Shown here piece by piece: positions 16,633 to 25,322 of a stretch of 64,000 nt of DNA (position 1 is its first letter; each line of letters opens with the position of its first letter). Source of the DNA: Methanococcoides alaskense (GTDB lineage: Archaea; Halobacteriota; Methanosarcinia; Methanosarcinales; Methanosarcinaceae). The stretch covers positions 372,001 to 436,000 of the forward strand of contig NZ_JAVDQI010000001.1 in NCBI RefSeq assembly GCF_031454185.1. Direction: 5' to 3'. The notes beneath the pieces are model-generated. The model made no database searches, had not been told where the DNA came from, and saw only the letters and a program-made list of their open reading frames with translations. Made by a program: the position numbers and the translations under genes.

Positions 16633-17906
16633 AAGCGATCGTTATCGGATCAGGACTGGGAGGGTTGCTCAGCGCAGCCAAACTATCCGGATCAGGTTAT
16701 GAAGTAGAAGTGTTCGAACGCCTCGCAATGATCGGAGGAAGGTTCACGAACTTCAACATCAACGGATATCAATTGACCACCGGTGCACTTCACATGCTAC
16801 CCCATGGACCAACCGGACCCCTGGCACAACTTATTAAAGAGGTCAATGCCAAGGTCATCATTGAAAGACAGGATGATACCGCCTTCATGAGAATACATGA
16901 AGACCTTGAGAAAGGAATATACAAAGATGTACCATTTGGGAAGTTCGGTTCGACCTTTTCAGCATGGAACCGCATAAAACTTGCATTATTATTGATCTCG
17001 ACCAGAAAATGGTCACCTAAAAACTGCTCTTTTGAAGAATGGATAACAAAGAACCTTAACATGCCCATTGCCCAACAGATGGCAGACTCGTTCTGTGGTT
17101 GGGCACTGAGCCTGAAAGCAGCAGATACCCCAGTAGAAGAGGCCTTCGAGATATTCGAGAACCTCTATCGACACGGAGGACCAGGAGTCCCCATAGGCGG
17201 CTGTAAAGCAGTCACCGATGCCCTTGCAGACGTTGTAAGGAAGAACGGCGGAAGCATTGAGACAAAAACAGAGGTCACAGAGATATTGGTGGAGAACAGA
17301 AAAGCCGTTGGTGTGCTAATTGATGGACAAAAGCACATGGCAGACATCGTCATCAGTAACATTGGACACCCATTCACAAATGACCTTTGCAAAGATGCAC
17401 CCACCACACCCCAATATAAACAATACCTTGACAAGATCAGAACGATAAAACCCTCTGCCGGAGTGAAGATATGTCTTGCTGCCAATGAACCGCTCATAGG
17501 CCATGGAGGAGTGCTTTTCACACCATCGGCAAAGAGGGTCAATGGCATCAATGAGGTAACTAACATCGATCCAAAGCTCGCACCCCCGGGAAAACATCTG
17601 GTAATGGCACACCAGACAGTGCAATGGGACAGGATACCTTTCCTCGAGGAAGAGATCGATTTGGGGATAGCTGACCTCGAAAGGATATTCCCGAACAAGG
17701 ACTACGAGATCCTTCTTGCACAATCATATTACGATGGCTGGCCTGTCAACAGGTCTTCATCAGGAACCGATATTGGCAATACCACTCCGATAGAAGGACT
17801 ATACGTTGTCGGAGATGGTGCAAAAGGAAAAGGCGGGATCGAAGTGGAAGGGGTCGCCCTCGGCGTCAAGAATACAATGAACATCATTTTAGGCGAAGGA
17901 AATTGA
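16629..17906 (+). CDS. Phytoene-dehydrogenase-like FAD oxidoreductase
   Basis: The protein has 425 residues. The N-terminal Rossmann motif (MKAIVIGSGLGGLLSAAKLSGSGYEVEVFER) and the C-terminal FAD motif (GLYVVGDGAKGKGGIEVEGVALG) place it in the CrtI/phytoene desaturase-like amine oxidase superfamily. The substrate is probably a polyprenyl chain, but the reaction is unknown. It could saturate or desaturate isoprenoid lipids or methanophenazine side chains. Translational coupling to a dedicated ferredoxin parallels the geranylgeranyl reductase pair at 22.4-23.8 kb and points to a reductive, ferredoxin-dependent role. A T-rich tract follows the stop. Confidence 0.8.
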   Translation: MKAIVIGSGLGGLLSAAKLSGSGYEVEVFERLAMIGGRFTNFNINGYQLTTGALHMLPHGPTGPLAQLIKEVNAKVIIERQDDTAFMRIHEDLEKGIYKDVPFGKFGSTFSAWNRIKLALLLISTRKWSPKNCSFEEWITKNLNMPIAQQMADSFCGWALSLKAADTPVEEAFEIFENLYRHGGPGVPIGGCKAVTDALADVVRKNGGSIETKTEVTEILVENRKAVGVLIDGQKHMADIVISNIGHPFTNDLCKDAPTTPQYKQYLDKIRTIKPSAGVKICLAANEPLIGHGGVLFTPSAKRVNGINEVTNIDPKLAPPGKHLVMAHQTVQWDRIPFLEEEIDLGIADLERIFPNKDYEILLAQSYYDGWPVNRSSSGTDIGNTTPIEGLYVVGDGAKGKGGIEVEGVALGVKNTMNIILGEGN

Positions 17907-18031
17907 TCATTTCACCAATTTTCTTTTTTCTTTTTAGGTTTTCAAGAATATTATTTAGTTCCCAACAAAAATCCATCAGTTTCAACCTTCAATTAAGCTT
18001 ATGTACTAAATCCTTCATTCATTGACCAATT

Positions 18032-19024
18032 ATGCCCGAATTTGTGACATTCTCGCGCAATGTTTTCATCCCTGTTACCAATATTTGCAGGAACCGTTGC
18101 GGCTACTGCACCTTTAGGCGCGATGCCGGACATCCTGAAGCCCGCCTAATGAAAATGTCGGAGATCAGGTCGATCCTTGAAAAAGGAGAAAAGGCAGGAT
18201 GTACTGAAGCCCTTTTTGTTTTTGGAGAATACGCTGAAGAAGTTCCGGAATATCTACTGGAACTTGAAAAGCTTGGATATTCCAGCACGGTTGAGTATGT
18301 TGCCGACCTTTGCAAACTTGCCATAGAAATAGGACTTCTGCCGCATACCAATGCAGGGATCCTTACCCAGCACGAGCTCGAGATATTAAAGCCTTTGAAC
18401 ATTAGCATGGGCCTTATGCTGGAAACCACCGCGGAACTGAAAGCACATTCCGAATCTCCTGGAAAAACGCCATCCACCCGCATAGAGATGATAAGGACTG
18501 CCGGAAAGTTACAGATACCATTCACCACAGGCATACTGGTGGGCATCGGGGAAACAAAGGCTGACCGCAAACGTTCACTCAGTGTCATTGCGGACATCCA
18601 CAGGGAATTCGGACACATACAGGAAGTCATCATACAGAACTTCATGCCAAAACCTGACACCCCAATGGCAGACCATGCCCCACCATCAAAGGAAGAGATG
18701 ATAGAGACAGTTTCCATTGCAAGGAAAATACTACCGGATGATGTTGCAGTCCAGGTCGCACCAAACCTCATCGACCCATATATATTGATAAAAGCAGGTG
18801 CATCTGACCTTGGTGGAGTCTCCCCAACAACCATTGACTGGATAAATCCGGAAGCTGAGTGGCCGGATGTCATCGAACTTCAAAGGATGACAAAAGAAAT
18901 AGAACTTAGAGAAAGATTGCCTATATACCCACAGCATATAAAGAAAGGATGGTACAGCAGCAAACTTTCCGACCTGATAGAAACACTTACTGATAAAAAC
19001 GGATTTAAGAGGAAGCAGCAATGA
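18032..19024 (+). CDS. cofG: FO synthase subunit 1, CofG
   Basis: The protein has 330 residues and is a radical SAM enzyme with CRNRCGYC (C-x3-C-x2-C) near residue 20, binding the [4Fe-4S]-SAM cluster. The run FSRNVFIPVTNICRNRCGYC, then GILVGIGET and QEVIIQNFMPKPDTPM, identify CofG. With CofH it forms the deazaflavin chromophore FO (7,8-didemethyl-8-hydroxy-5-deazariboflavin) of coenzyme F420. There is no clear Shine-Dalgarno before the ATG, so the mRNA may be leaderless. The stop overlaps the next start by 4 bp. Confidence 0.96.
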   Translation: MPEFVTFSRNVFIPVTNICRNRCGYCTFRRDAGHPEARLMKMSEIRSILEKGEKAGCTEALFVFGEYAEEVPEYLLELEKLGYSSTVEYVADLCKLAIEIGLLPHTNAGILTQHELEILKPLNISMGLMLETTAELKAHSESPGKTPSTRIEMIRTAGKLQIPFTTGILVGIGETKADRKRSLSVIADIHREFGHIQEVIIQNFMPKPDTPMADHAPPSKEEMIETVSIARKILPDDVAVQVAPNLIDPYILIKAGASDLGGVSPTTIDWINPEAEWPDVIELQRMTKEIELRERLPIYPQHIKKGWYSSKLSDLIETLTDKNGFKRKQQ

Positions 19025-20088
19025 TCCCCGAAGATATCTTAGAGAGAGCATATCAGGGTACTACTACCAAAGAAGATGCTCTTACCCTACTGAAAATAAA
19101 ACCCTTTGAACTGTTCGCACTTGCAGACCAGATCAGAGCTGAAGCCGTTGGAGATGACGTTACGTACATCATCAACCGAAACATCAATTTCACAGACATA
19201 TGCATTGGAACATGTGGTTTCTGTGCATTCAAAGATAAAAAAGGATATCTACTCTCCATTGATCAGATAAAGGAAAAAATAAAGGAAGCCCACGTTTCCG
19301 GTGCGACCGAAGTCTGTATCCAGGGTGGATTGCTACCTGATGCAAATATAGACCTCTATATTGATATTCTCAGAGCGGTCAAGTCCGAATATCCACACCT
19401 CCACACCCACTGCTTCTCCCCAATGGAGATCAATCATGCTGCAAGGGCCAGTGGTCTTTCAGTCGAAAAAACACTGAAAAAGCTCAAGGATAACGGATTG
19501 AACACAATGCCCGGAACCGCAGCGGAAATTCTTGTAGACAAAGTACGAAAGATCATCTGCCCGGACAAGTTAACAAGACAGGAATGGATAGACACTGTGA
19601 CCCTTGCCCACAATATAGGGATTCAGACCACTGCAACAATGATGTACGGCCACGTGGATACGTGGGAGGACAGGATCGACCACATCATCACCATCAGGGA
19701 AATTCAGAAGGAGACAGGCGGCTTTTCTGAGTTCGTACCCCTTTCGTTCATGCCTTACAATAACCCCATAGGCGAGAAAATGCTGGAGGAAGGCCGATTC
19801 ATGAACACCGGTATAGACGACCTAAAGGTCTATGCCATTGCACGCATATTGCTCAATACGCACATCAACAACGTACAGACAAGCTGGGTAAAACTTGGAA
19901 AGAAGCTTGCACAAATGGCTCTTTCCTGTGGTGCGAACGACATGGGCGGCACGCTCATGGAAGAAAGCATTTCAAAGTCAGCAGGAGCATCCAGTGGGGA
20001 AGTCATCTCTGTGGCAGAACTGGAATGGATCATCAGGGCCACAGAAAGGACACCAGTCCAGAGAGACACACTTTACAGGAGCATATGA
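19021..20088 (+). CDS. cofH: FO synthase subunit 2, CofH (first copy)
   Basis: This 355-residue radical SAM enzyme carries CIGTCGFC in the loop NINFTDICIGTCGFCAFK. CofH joins 5-amino-6-ribitylaminouracil and the hydroxybenzyl part derived from tyrosine, and CofG then closes the ring. The conserved blocks EVCIQGGLLPD, LNTMPGTAAEILVD-VRKIICPDKL, MMYGHVDTWEDRIDHI and FVPLSFMPYNNP are all present. The start overlaps cofG (ATGA), and the end overlaps the next gene region, with a second CofH directly behind. Confidence 0.94.
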   Translation: MIPEDILERAYQGTTTKEDALTLLKIKPFELFALADQIRAEAVGDDVTYIINRNINFTDICIGTCGFCAFKDKKGYLLSIDQIKEKIKEAHVSGATEVCIQGGLLPDANIDLYIDILRAVKSEYPHLHTHCFSPMEINHAARASGLSVEKTLKKLKDNGLNTMPGTAAEILVDKVRKIICPDKLTRQEWIDTVTLAHNIGIQTTATMMYGHVDTWEDRIDHIITIREIQKETGGFSEFVPLSFMPYNNPIGEKMLEEGRFMNTGIDDLKVYAIARILLNTHINNVQTSWVKLGKKLAQMALSCGANDMGGTLMEESISKSAGASSGEVISVAELEWIIRATERTPVQRDTLYRSI

Positions 20089-20090
20089 TA

Positions 20091-21161
20091 ATGACCATTC
20101 CCGAAGAGATCATTGAACGGACCCACAGAGGAAAAGCAACAAAGGAAGATGCAATTGCACTTCTGGATGTAAATCCCTTCGAACTTTACACACTCGCAGA
20201 CAACCTGCGTAAAGAAGCCGTTGGTGATACAGTGACCTATGTCACCAACAGGAACATCTACATCACCAATATGTGCAAGGGAAACTGCGGTTTCTGCGGT
20301 TTCAGAGAAGAGAAAGGGTACATACTGACCATTGAAGAGATACTTGAACAGGTCGGCCAGGCAGAAAAGGCCGGTGCTGTGGAGATCTGCATCCAAGGCG
20401 GCTATCTTCCACAACTGGACCTTGAATTCTATAATGAGATCGTGAAGAGCATTCACACAAAATATCCTAATATGACCATACATGGATTCTCACCAATGGA
20501 GATCTACTATGCTTCATCCCTTTCAAAAACACCCATCGAAGATGCCTTTAGCGAACTGAAAAAAAGCGGCCTGGGCACGCTTACAGGGACATCCGCAGAG
20601 ATACTTGTGGACCGTGTACGAAAGATCATCTGTGAAGATAAGATCACAACAGCCCAGTGGATAGAAACCATCAAGGCATCCCACAGGGTCGGCCTGCGCA
20701 CCAATGCCACCATAATGTACGGTCATGTGGAGACCTGGGAAGAAAGGTTCGATCACATACTAACAATACGTGATATACAAGAAGAGACCGGTGCATTCAC
20801 CGAACTGATAACCATGCCTTTCATGCCCTACAACAACAGTCTCGGAGAGGAGATGCTACGTTCAGGGAAGTTCATGACAACCGGAATGGAAGACCTCAAA
20901 ATGATAGCTATTGCAAGAGTACTGCTCAACAAACACGTGGATAACCTTCAGGCATGCTGGGTAAAACTTGGCAAGAAGCTTGCAAATGTAGCTTTGTCCT
21001 GTGGTGCAAATGATCTCGGAGGCACTCTTATGGAAGATCAGATCACCCTGGCTTCCGGAGGGGCGAACGGGGAATATCTATCACCAGAAGAGCTGGAATG
21101 GATCATCAAAAGTGCAGGTCGCAAACCGATGTTAAGGAATGCATTATACGAGGAAATATAA
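20091..21161 (+). CDS. cofH: FO synthase subunit 2, CofH (second copy)
   Basis: This second CofH-type radical SAM protein has 356 residues and CKGNCGFC in NIYITNMCKGNCGFCGFR. It aligns with the preceding gene from end to end (for example GLGTLTGTSAEILVDRVRKIICEDK and CGANDLGGTLMEDQI), so the two arose by tandem duplication. All motifs needed for the radical SAM cluster are kept, so both may be active. AGGAG at 20077-20081 suits the ATG at 20091, which also gives MTIPEEIIER, the counterpart of the first copy's MIPEDILER. An in-frame ATG at 20085 overlapping the previous stop is possible. Confidence 0.92.
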   Translation: MTIPEEIIERTHRGKATKEDAIALLDVNPFELYTLADNLRKEAVGDTVTYVTNRNIYITNMCKGNCGFCGFREEKGYILTIEEILEQVGQAEKAGAVEICIQGGYLPQLDLEFYNEIVKSIHTKYPNMTIHGFSPMEIYYASSLSKTPIEDAFSELKKSGLGTLTGTSAEILVDRVRKIICEDKITTAQWIETIKASHRVGLRTNATIMYGHVETWEERFDHILTIRDIQEETGAFTELITMPFMPYNNSLGEEMLRSGKFMTTGMEDLKMIAIARVLLNKHVDNLQACWVKLGKKLANVALSCGANDLGGTLMEDQITLASGGANGEYLSPEELEWIIKSAGRKPMLRNALYEEI

Positions 21162-21162
21162 T

Positions 21163-21810
21163 ATGAGAGCGGTCATTCCTTATAAGAACGAAAATGCAAA
21201 ATCAAGGCTATCTCCAGTCCTCTCAAAGGAAGAAAGAGAAGATTTCGTAGAGCTTATGCTAGAAGATGTCATTAAAGCCCTTAACGATGCAGGAATGAAA
21301 ACTATAGACATCCTCACGACATCAACGGAAGGAATTCCAAAAGAGTTCAAGGGGGATCTCATTGTCACAAAACCCGGACTGAACGATTCTATAAATGAAT
21401 ACTTGCAAAATGCCAACGAACCCATATTGATAATAATGGCCGACCTGCCCCTTGTGACAGGCGATCATATCAGAAAGATAACATCAGTTTCAGAGGATGT
21501 TGTCATCGTTCCGGGAAAAGGCGGAGGAACTAACATCCTTTTCATACGCCATCCGAACGAGTTCACTGTAAAATATCACGATTGCAGTTTCACAAGCCAT
21601 TGTGAGATCACTGAAGATCTCGACAAGAGCATGCACATATTCGATTCATTCCTTGCAAGTACCGATATCGATGAACCCCATGATATTGTCGAGCTCATGC
21701 TTCACGGAAAAGGAAAGGCAAAAAAATACGCAGAGAAACGGTTCGGTTCTGAGACCGGAAAAGGAAGAGTGAAGATCTCACCCTTATCAAAGCTTTCCAG
21801 TTTCATCTGA
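21163..21810 (+). CDS. cofC: 2-phospho-L-lactate guanylyltransferase CofC
   Basis: The protein has 215 residues with the CofC nucleotidyltransferase pattern: MRAVIPYKNENAKSRLSPVLS at the start (the phosphate-binding PxK-x-KSRL loop), IMADLPLVTGDHI and GKGGGTNILFIRHP. CofC activates 2-phospholactate (or a related three-carbon acid) with GTP for transfer to FO during F420 synthesis. The frame extends 8 codons upstream, but the ATG one base after the cofH stop has a proper Shine-Dalgarno and gives the family's N-terminus. The 3' end overlaps the convergent cutA gene by 24 bp. Confidence 0.94.
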   Translation: MRAVIPYKNENAKSRLSPVLSKEEREDFVELMLEDVIKALNDAGMKTIDILTTSTEGIPKEFKGDLIVTKPGLNDSINEYLQNANEPILIIMADLPLVTGDHIRKITSVSEDVVIVPGKGGGTNILFIRHPNEFTVKYHDCSFTSHCEITEDLDKSMHIFDSFLASTDIDEPHDIVELMLHGKGKAKKYAEKRFGSETGKGRVKISPLSKLSSFI

Positions 21811-22131
21811 GACCCATTGCAAATACTCCTCATACCCGGAGATATCCCAGCAGACGACACATGGAAGCTCATAGCTATGCAGCGACCTTACTGTTTCTTT
21901 TAATTCATCAAATCTTTCAGAGATAGTTTTTAGCACGACTGCAACTTCCTGATCTTCAACGACCTTACCACCCCACCGGTAAACAGAGTCGATACGATGA
22001 AAGTTAGCACATGCTGCAAGATTCCTTGACACCAGCTCTTTCCCCAACATTCGAGCTTCATCCATACTTCCCGCAGAACGTAGACCATGATATGATGCAT
22101 ATAAAGAAAGACTGTTGTCAGAACATATCAA
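21787..22131 (-). CDS. cutA: CutA1-like divalent cation tolerance protein
   Basis: The protein has 114 residues and the CutA ferredoxin-like fold pattern: SMDEARMLGKELVSRNLAACANFHRIDSVYRWGGKVVEDQEVAVVLKTISERFDELKETVRSLHSYELPCVVCWDISGYEEYLQWV. The block LAAC-N---I-S-YRW-G----D-E is the family signature. CutA trimers bind metal ions, and their physiological role is still debated. The first ~18 residues are less well conserved, so a shorter start is possible. It converges on cofC. Confidence 0.9.
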   Translation of the reverse strand: MICSDNSLSLYASYHGLRSAGSMDEARMLGKELVSRNLAACANFHRIDSVYRWGGKVVEDQEVAVVLKTISERFDELKETVRSLHSYELPCVVCWDISGYEEYLQWVSDETGKL

Positions 22132-22421
22132 AATGTCGTTTAGCCCATCACAAGAAAATATTACGAACTGTTATGTACGGCACCATTAGCAATATTCTCT
22201 GCAATATTACCAAAAGCCACATACAATACGAACAAAATATAGATCCTGAATAACTGATATTAGTATTATTGACCTAAAAGAGAAAACATATCCACGATAT
22301 TTAGCGTCTTATAAGTACTAACATATAAATATCACCATTATGAAAAATGGATGCCACGAAACATATATTATAATGGAAGTAATAATGATAGCAACACATC
22401 TGAACTATTCGGTGATAATCA

Positions 22422-22595
22422 ATGAGCATCAGTGTAAATAAATATATATGTGGATACTGCGGTGCATGTGTAGGGGTATGTCCAACGGGAGCTTTGGAAC
22501 TTGTCGAAACATGGATAGAAGTAGACAATCAATGTACTGGATGTGGCATTTGTCAGAAAATATGCCCGCTCGGAGCCATCGAGGTGAACAGATGA
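22422..22595 (+). CDS. 2[4Fe-4S] ferredoxin, partner of geranylgeranyl reductase
   Basis: The protein has 57 residues. The cysteines occur as CGYCGACVGVCP and CTGCGICQKICP, giving two [4Fe-4S] clusters. The first cluster has an extra Cys at the start of the motif. GGTGAT lies 6 nt before the ATG, and a TATA-like ATATATTATAATGG is at about 22363-22376. The stop overlaps the start of the next gene by 4 bp. In Methanosarcina acetivorans the equivalent ferredoxin was shown to be needed by geranylgeranyl reductase for full lipid saturation. Confidence 0.92.
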   Translation: MSISVNKYICGYCGACVGVCPTGALELVETWIEVDNQCTGCGICQKICPLGAIEVNR

Positions 22596-23815
22596 AAGAC
22601 CACTACGATGTCATTGTTGTTGGCGCAGGCCCGGGAGGATCCATTGCTGCAAAAACCGCAGCAAAGGAAGGGCTCGACGTATTAATGATAGAAAAAAGGC
22701 AGGAGATCGGCGATCCCATCAGATGCGCTGAAGGCGTAGGCAAATTTCATTTAAAACAACATATTGAACCAGATCCACGATGGATATGTGCAGACGTAAA
22801 AGGATCATGCATAATTTCACCGGACGGAACAAGGGTCGAAATGGCAGAGGAGATGTCCGGCGGGGAAGTGGGATATGTACTCGAGCGGAAGATCTTTGAC
22901 AGAGAACTTGCTAACGAAAGTGCATTGGCCGGTGCTGAGGTCATGGTCAAGACAAGAGCAACTGACCTGATAATTGAAAATGATACAGTCTGCGGAATAA
23001 AGCTCATGCATTTGGGAAAAATTCACGAAGTGCGCTCAAAGATAGTTATTGGTGCAGACGGAATGGAATCAAAGGTCGGACGTTGGGCAGGTATTGAAAC
23101 GGCAGTAAAGCCATCCGATATGGAAACCTGTGCACAGTATCTTGTGAGCAATGCCAACATTGACCAGGAATTCTGCTATTTCTACCTCGGAAATGAGATA
23201 GCACCTGCCGGTTATGTATGGATGTTCCCCAAAGGTGGCAACAAAGCAAATGTGGGAATAGGCATACTGGGTAGCAAATCCGGAGAGGACAGACCCATAG
23301 ACCTCCTCAATGACTTTATGGAAAAGAACATGCCTGATGCCAAGATAATCGAAATGGTCATCGGAGGCGTACCCGTTTGTGGGACTATCGATAGAACGAT
23401 AGCCAATGGACTTATGCTTGTAGGAGATGCTGCACGCCAATCAGACCCAATAACAGGTGGTGGGATCATCAATGCCATGAATGCAGGCAAGATGGCCGGA
23501 GAAATAGCTGCCAAGGCGATCAGAAATGGAGATTGCTCCACAGATACCCTTCAGGAATATGAAGAACTCTGGAGAAAGACGATCGGAAAAGAGATTAACA
23601 ATAGCCTTATTGTCAAAGAGACTTTCGTCAATTTCACTGACGAGGACCTTAATTCCCTTGCACACTCCCTCAAGGATGTTAACTTCACAAGCATGAGCCT
23701 TCTGGACCTGTTGAAGGCCTTGTTCAAAGCAAATAAGAAGCTTCTCTGGGACCTCAGAGGAATATTCAAAGATTTCATCAAGAACGACGTTGATTTCAAG
23801 TACAAAGCAGAATAA
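22592..23815 (+). CDS. Digeranylgeranylglycerophospholipid reductase
   Basis: This 407-residue flavoprotein reduces the double bonds of the archaeal lipid chains, giving saturated phytanyl chains. The N-terminal FAD motif is YDVIVVGAGPGGSIAAKTAAK, followed by KRQEIGDPIRCAEGVG, and later MLVGDAARQSDPITGGGIINAMNAGKMAGE, both typical of the geranylgeranyl reductase family. The frame is open 48 codons further upstream, but that part overlaps the ferredoxin. The ATG at 22592 within ATGA is the start. Translational coupling with the ferredoxin implies ferredoxin as electron donor. Confidence 0.95.
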   Translation: MKDHYDVIVVGAGPGGSIAAKTAAKEGLDVLMIEKRQEIGDPIRCAEGVGKFHLKQHIEPDPRWICADVKGSCIISPDGTRVEMAEEMSGGEVGYVLERKIFDRELANESALAGAEVMVKTRATDLIIENDTVCGIKLMHLGKIHEVRSKIVIGADGMESKVGRWAGIETAVKPSDMETCAQYLVSNANIDQEFCYFYLGNEIAPAGYVWMFPKGGNKANVGIGILGSKSGEDRPIDLLNDFMEKNMPDAKIIEMVIGGVPVCGTIDRTIANGLMLVGDAARQSDPITGGGIINAMNAGKMAGEIAAKAIRNGDCSTDTLQEYEELWRKTIGKEINNSLIVKETFVNFTDEDLNSLAHSLKDVNFTSMSLLDLLKALFKANKKLLWDLRGIFKDFIKNDVDFKYKAE

Positions 23816-23861
23816 AGCATCTTTTCGCTTCATCCAAGGCTGATGAAGCAATATCTCTTTG

Positions 23862-25304
23862 TCACCGTTTCCAGAACTCAGGGGTCAGCATCACTATAAC
23901 AGTGAATACTTCCAACCTTCCGACCCACATATTGGCAATAAGGACAAGTTTACCTATCGCAGGAACCGTGCTAAAGTTTGCCATTGGTCCCACCAGATTG
24001 AAACCCGGACCAATATTACCCAATGTTGCTATCGATGCAGTTATAGAACTTGTAAGGTCCATGCCAAGAATTGCAAGGATCGCAGAACTGAGTAAAAAGA
24101 TAAGTAAATAGATGACAACAAAGGAAATGATTGCATTCATGATGTCCCCTGGCACACTTTTTCCATTGAACTTAACAGGCATTATAGCTTTAGGATGAAT
24201 TGCCTTAAAAAGTTCACGTCGGGCATATTTCAGTAATAGCAGAACTCTGACGACCTTAATTCCCCCCGCAGTTGAACCGGCACATCCCCCGATGAACATT
24301 ATAGCCAGTAGTATGACCTTTCCTGAATCAGACCATAAATTAAAATCAGCAGTTGCATACCCGGTCGTGGTCAGAATAGAAAGGATCTGAAATACCGCAT
24401 ATCTGAACGCTGTGGGTATCGTATCATAAGTATCCCTCAGAAGGATCCCCGTCAACAGAATAGTTGCGATGGCCACGATCACAAAATAGAACTTGAATTC
24501 GTTGTCTTTTAGGAGACTTTTTTTGTCAGAATAAAGGGTCTTATAATGCAAAGCAAAGTTTGCACCTGCTATGAACATGAACAATGTGATTATGCCTTCT
24601 ATCAAAGGACTGTCAAAAGCAGCAACACTATCAGCATATGTGGAAAAACCACCACACGCCATTGTGGTGAACGTATGTGTAGAAGCATCGTAGAATGACA
24701 TCCCTGCTGCAAGTAACAGTATAAGTTCAAGTACGGATATCGAGACATAGACCGCCCACAGTATCTTTGCGGTTTCCCTTATTCTCGGCTTGAGCTGATC
24801 CTCTTTTGGACCTGGAGCTTCTGCGCGGAACATCTGTCTGCCAGCAACACCCAATTTCGGAAGAATGGCAATGAACAACATAATGATACCCATTCCACCT
24901 ATCCACTGGGTCATACTCCTCCAGAACAAAAGGCTTCTCGAATGACTTTCGATATCCACGAAGATCGTTGCCCCAGTAGTTGTAAAGCCGGACATGGATT
25001 CGAACAGGGCATTGAGCGGAGTTACACCATCGAACATGTAAGGTATAGAACCAAATAAAGCAGCTGCAAACCATCCAAATGCAACTATGGCAAAACCTTC
25101 CCTTCTTTCCCATTCGTCCTCACCGGTGGATACGAACCTAAAGGAAAGCAGAGACCCAACAATTGTCGTCACTGCGAAAGATACTGCAAAAGGATAGGGG
25201 GACTCGCCGTAATACATTGCGACTACCAGAGGTATAAGCATCAAAGGCCCAAGAAAACAAAGAAGAGAACCCAATACATTAAATACTACCCTATAGTTTA
25301 TCAA
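23862..25304 (-). CDS. trkH: Trk/Ktr-type potassium transporter membrane subunit
   Basis: The 480-residue protein has ten or more hydrophobic segments in the TrkH/KtrB pattern with four diverged P-loops: MSGFTTTGATIF, MACGGFSTYADS, ILTTTGYATADF and ATLGNIGPGF. Each carries the filter glycine in (T/G)-x-G. The family moves K+ (or Na+) through a pore gated by a cytoplasmic RCK ring. The next upstream gene encodes that ring protein (trkA), 18 bp away, and they form one operon. Confidence 0.95.
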   Translation of the reverse strand: MINYRVVFNVLGSLLCFLGPLMLIPLVVAMYYGESPYPFAVSFAVTTIVGSLLSFRFVSTGEDEWERREGFAIVAFGWFAAALFGSIPYMFDGVTPLNALFESMSGFTTTGATIFVDIESHSRSLLFWRSMTQWIGGMGIIMLFIAILPKLGVAGRQMFRAEAPGPKEDQLKPRIRETAKILWAVYVSISVLELILLLAAGMSFYDASTHTFTTMACGGFSTYADSVAAFDSPLIEGIITLFMFIAGANFALHYKTLYSDKKSLLKDNEFKFYFVIVAIATILLTGILLRDTYDTIPTAFRYAVFQILSILTTTGYATADFNLWSDSGKVILLAIMFIGGCAGSTAGGIKVVRVLLLLKYARRELFKAIHPKAIMPVKFNGKSVPGDIMNAIISFVVIYLLIFLLSSAILAILGMDLTSSITASIATLGNIGPGFNLVGPMANFSTVPAIGKLVLIANMWVGRLEVFTVIVMLTPEFWKR

Positions 25305-25322
25305 AATATAGACCTTCCAATT

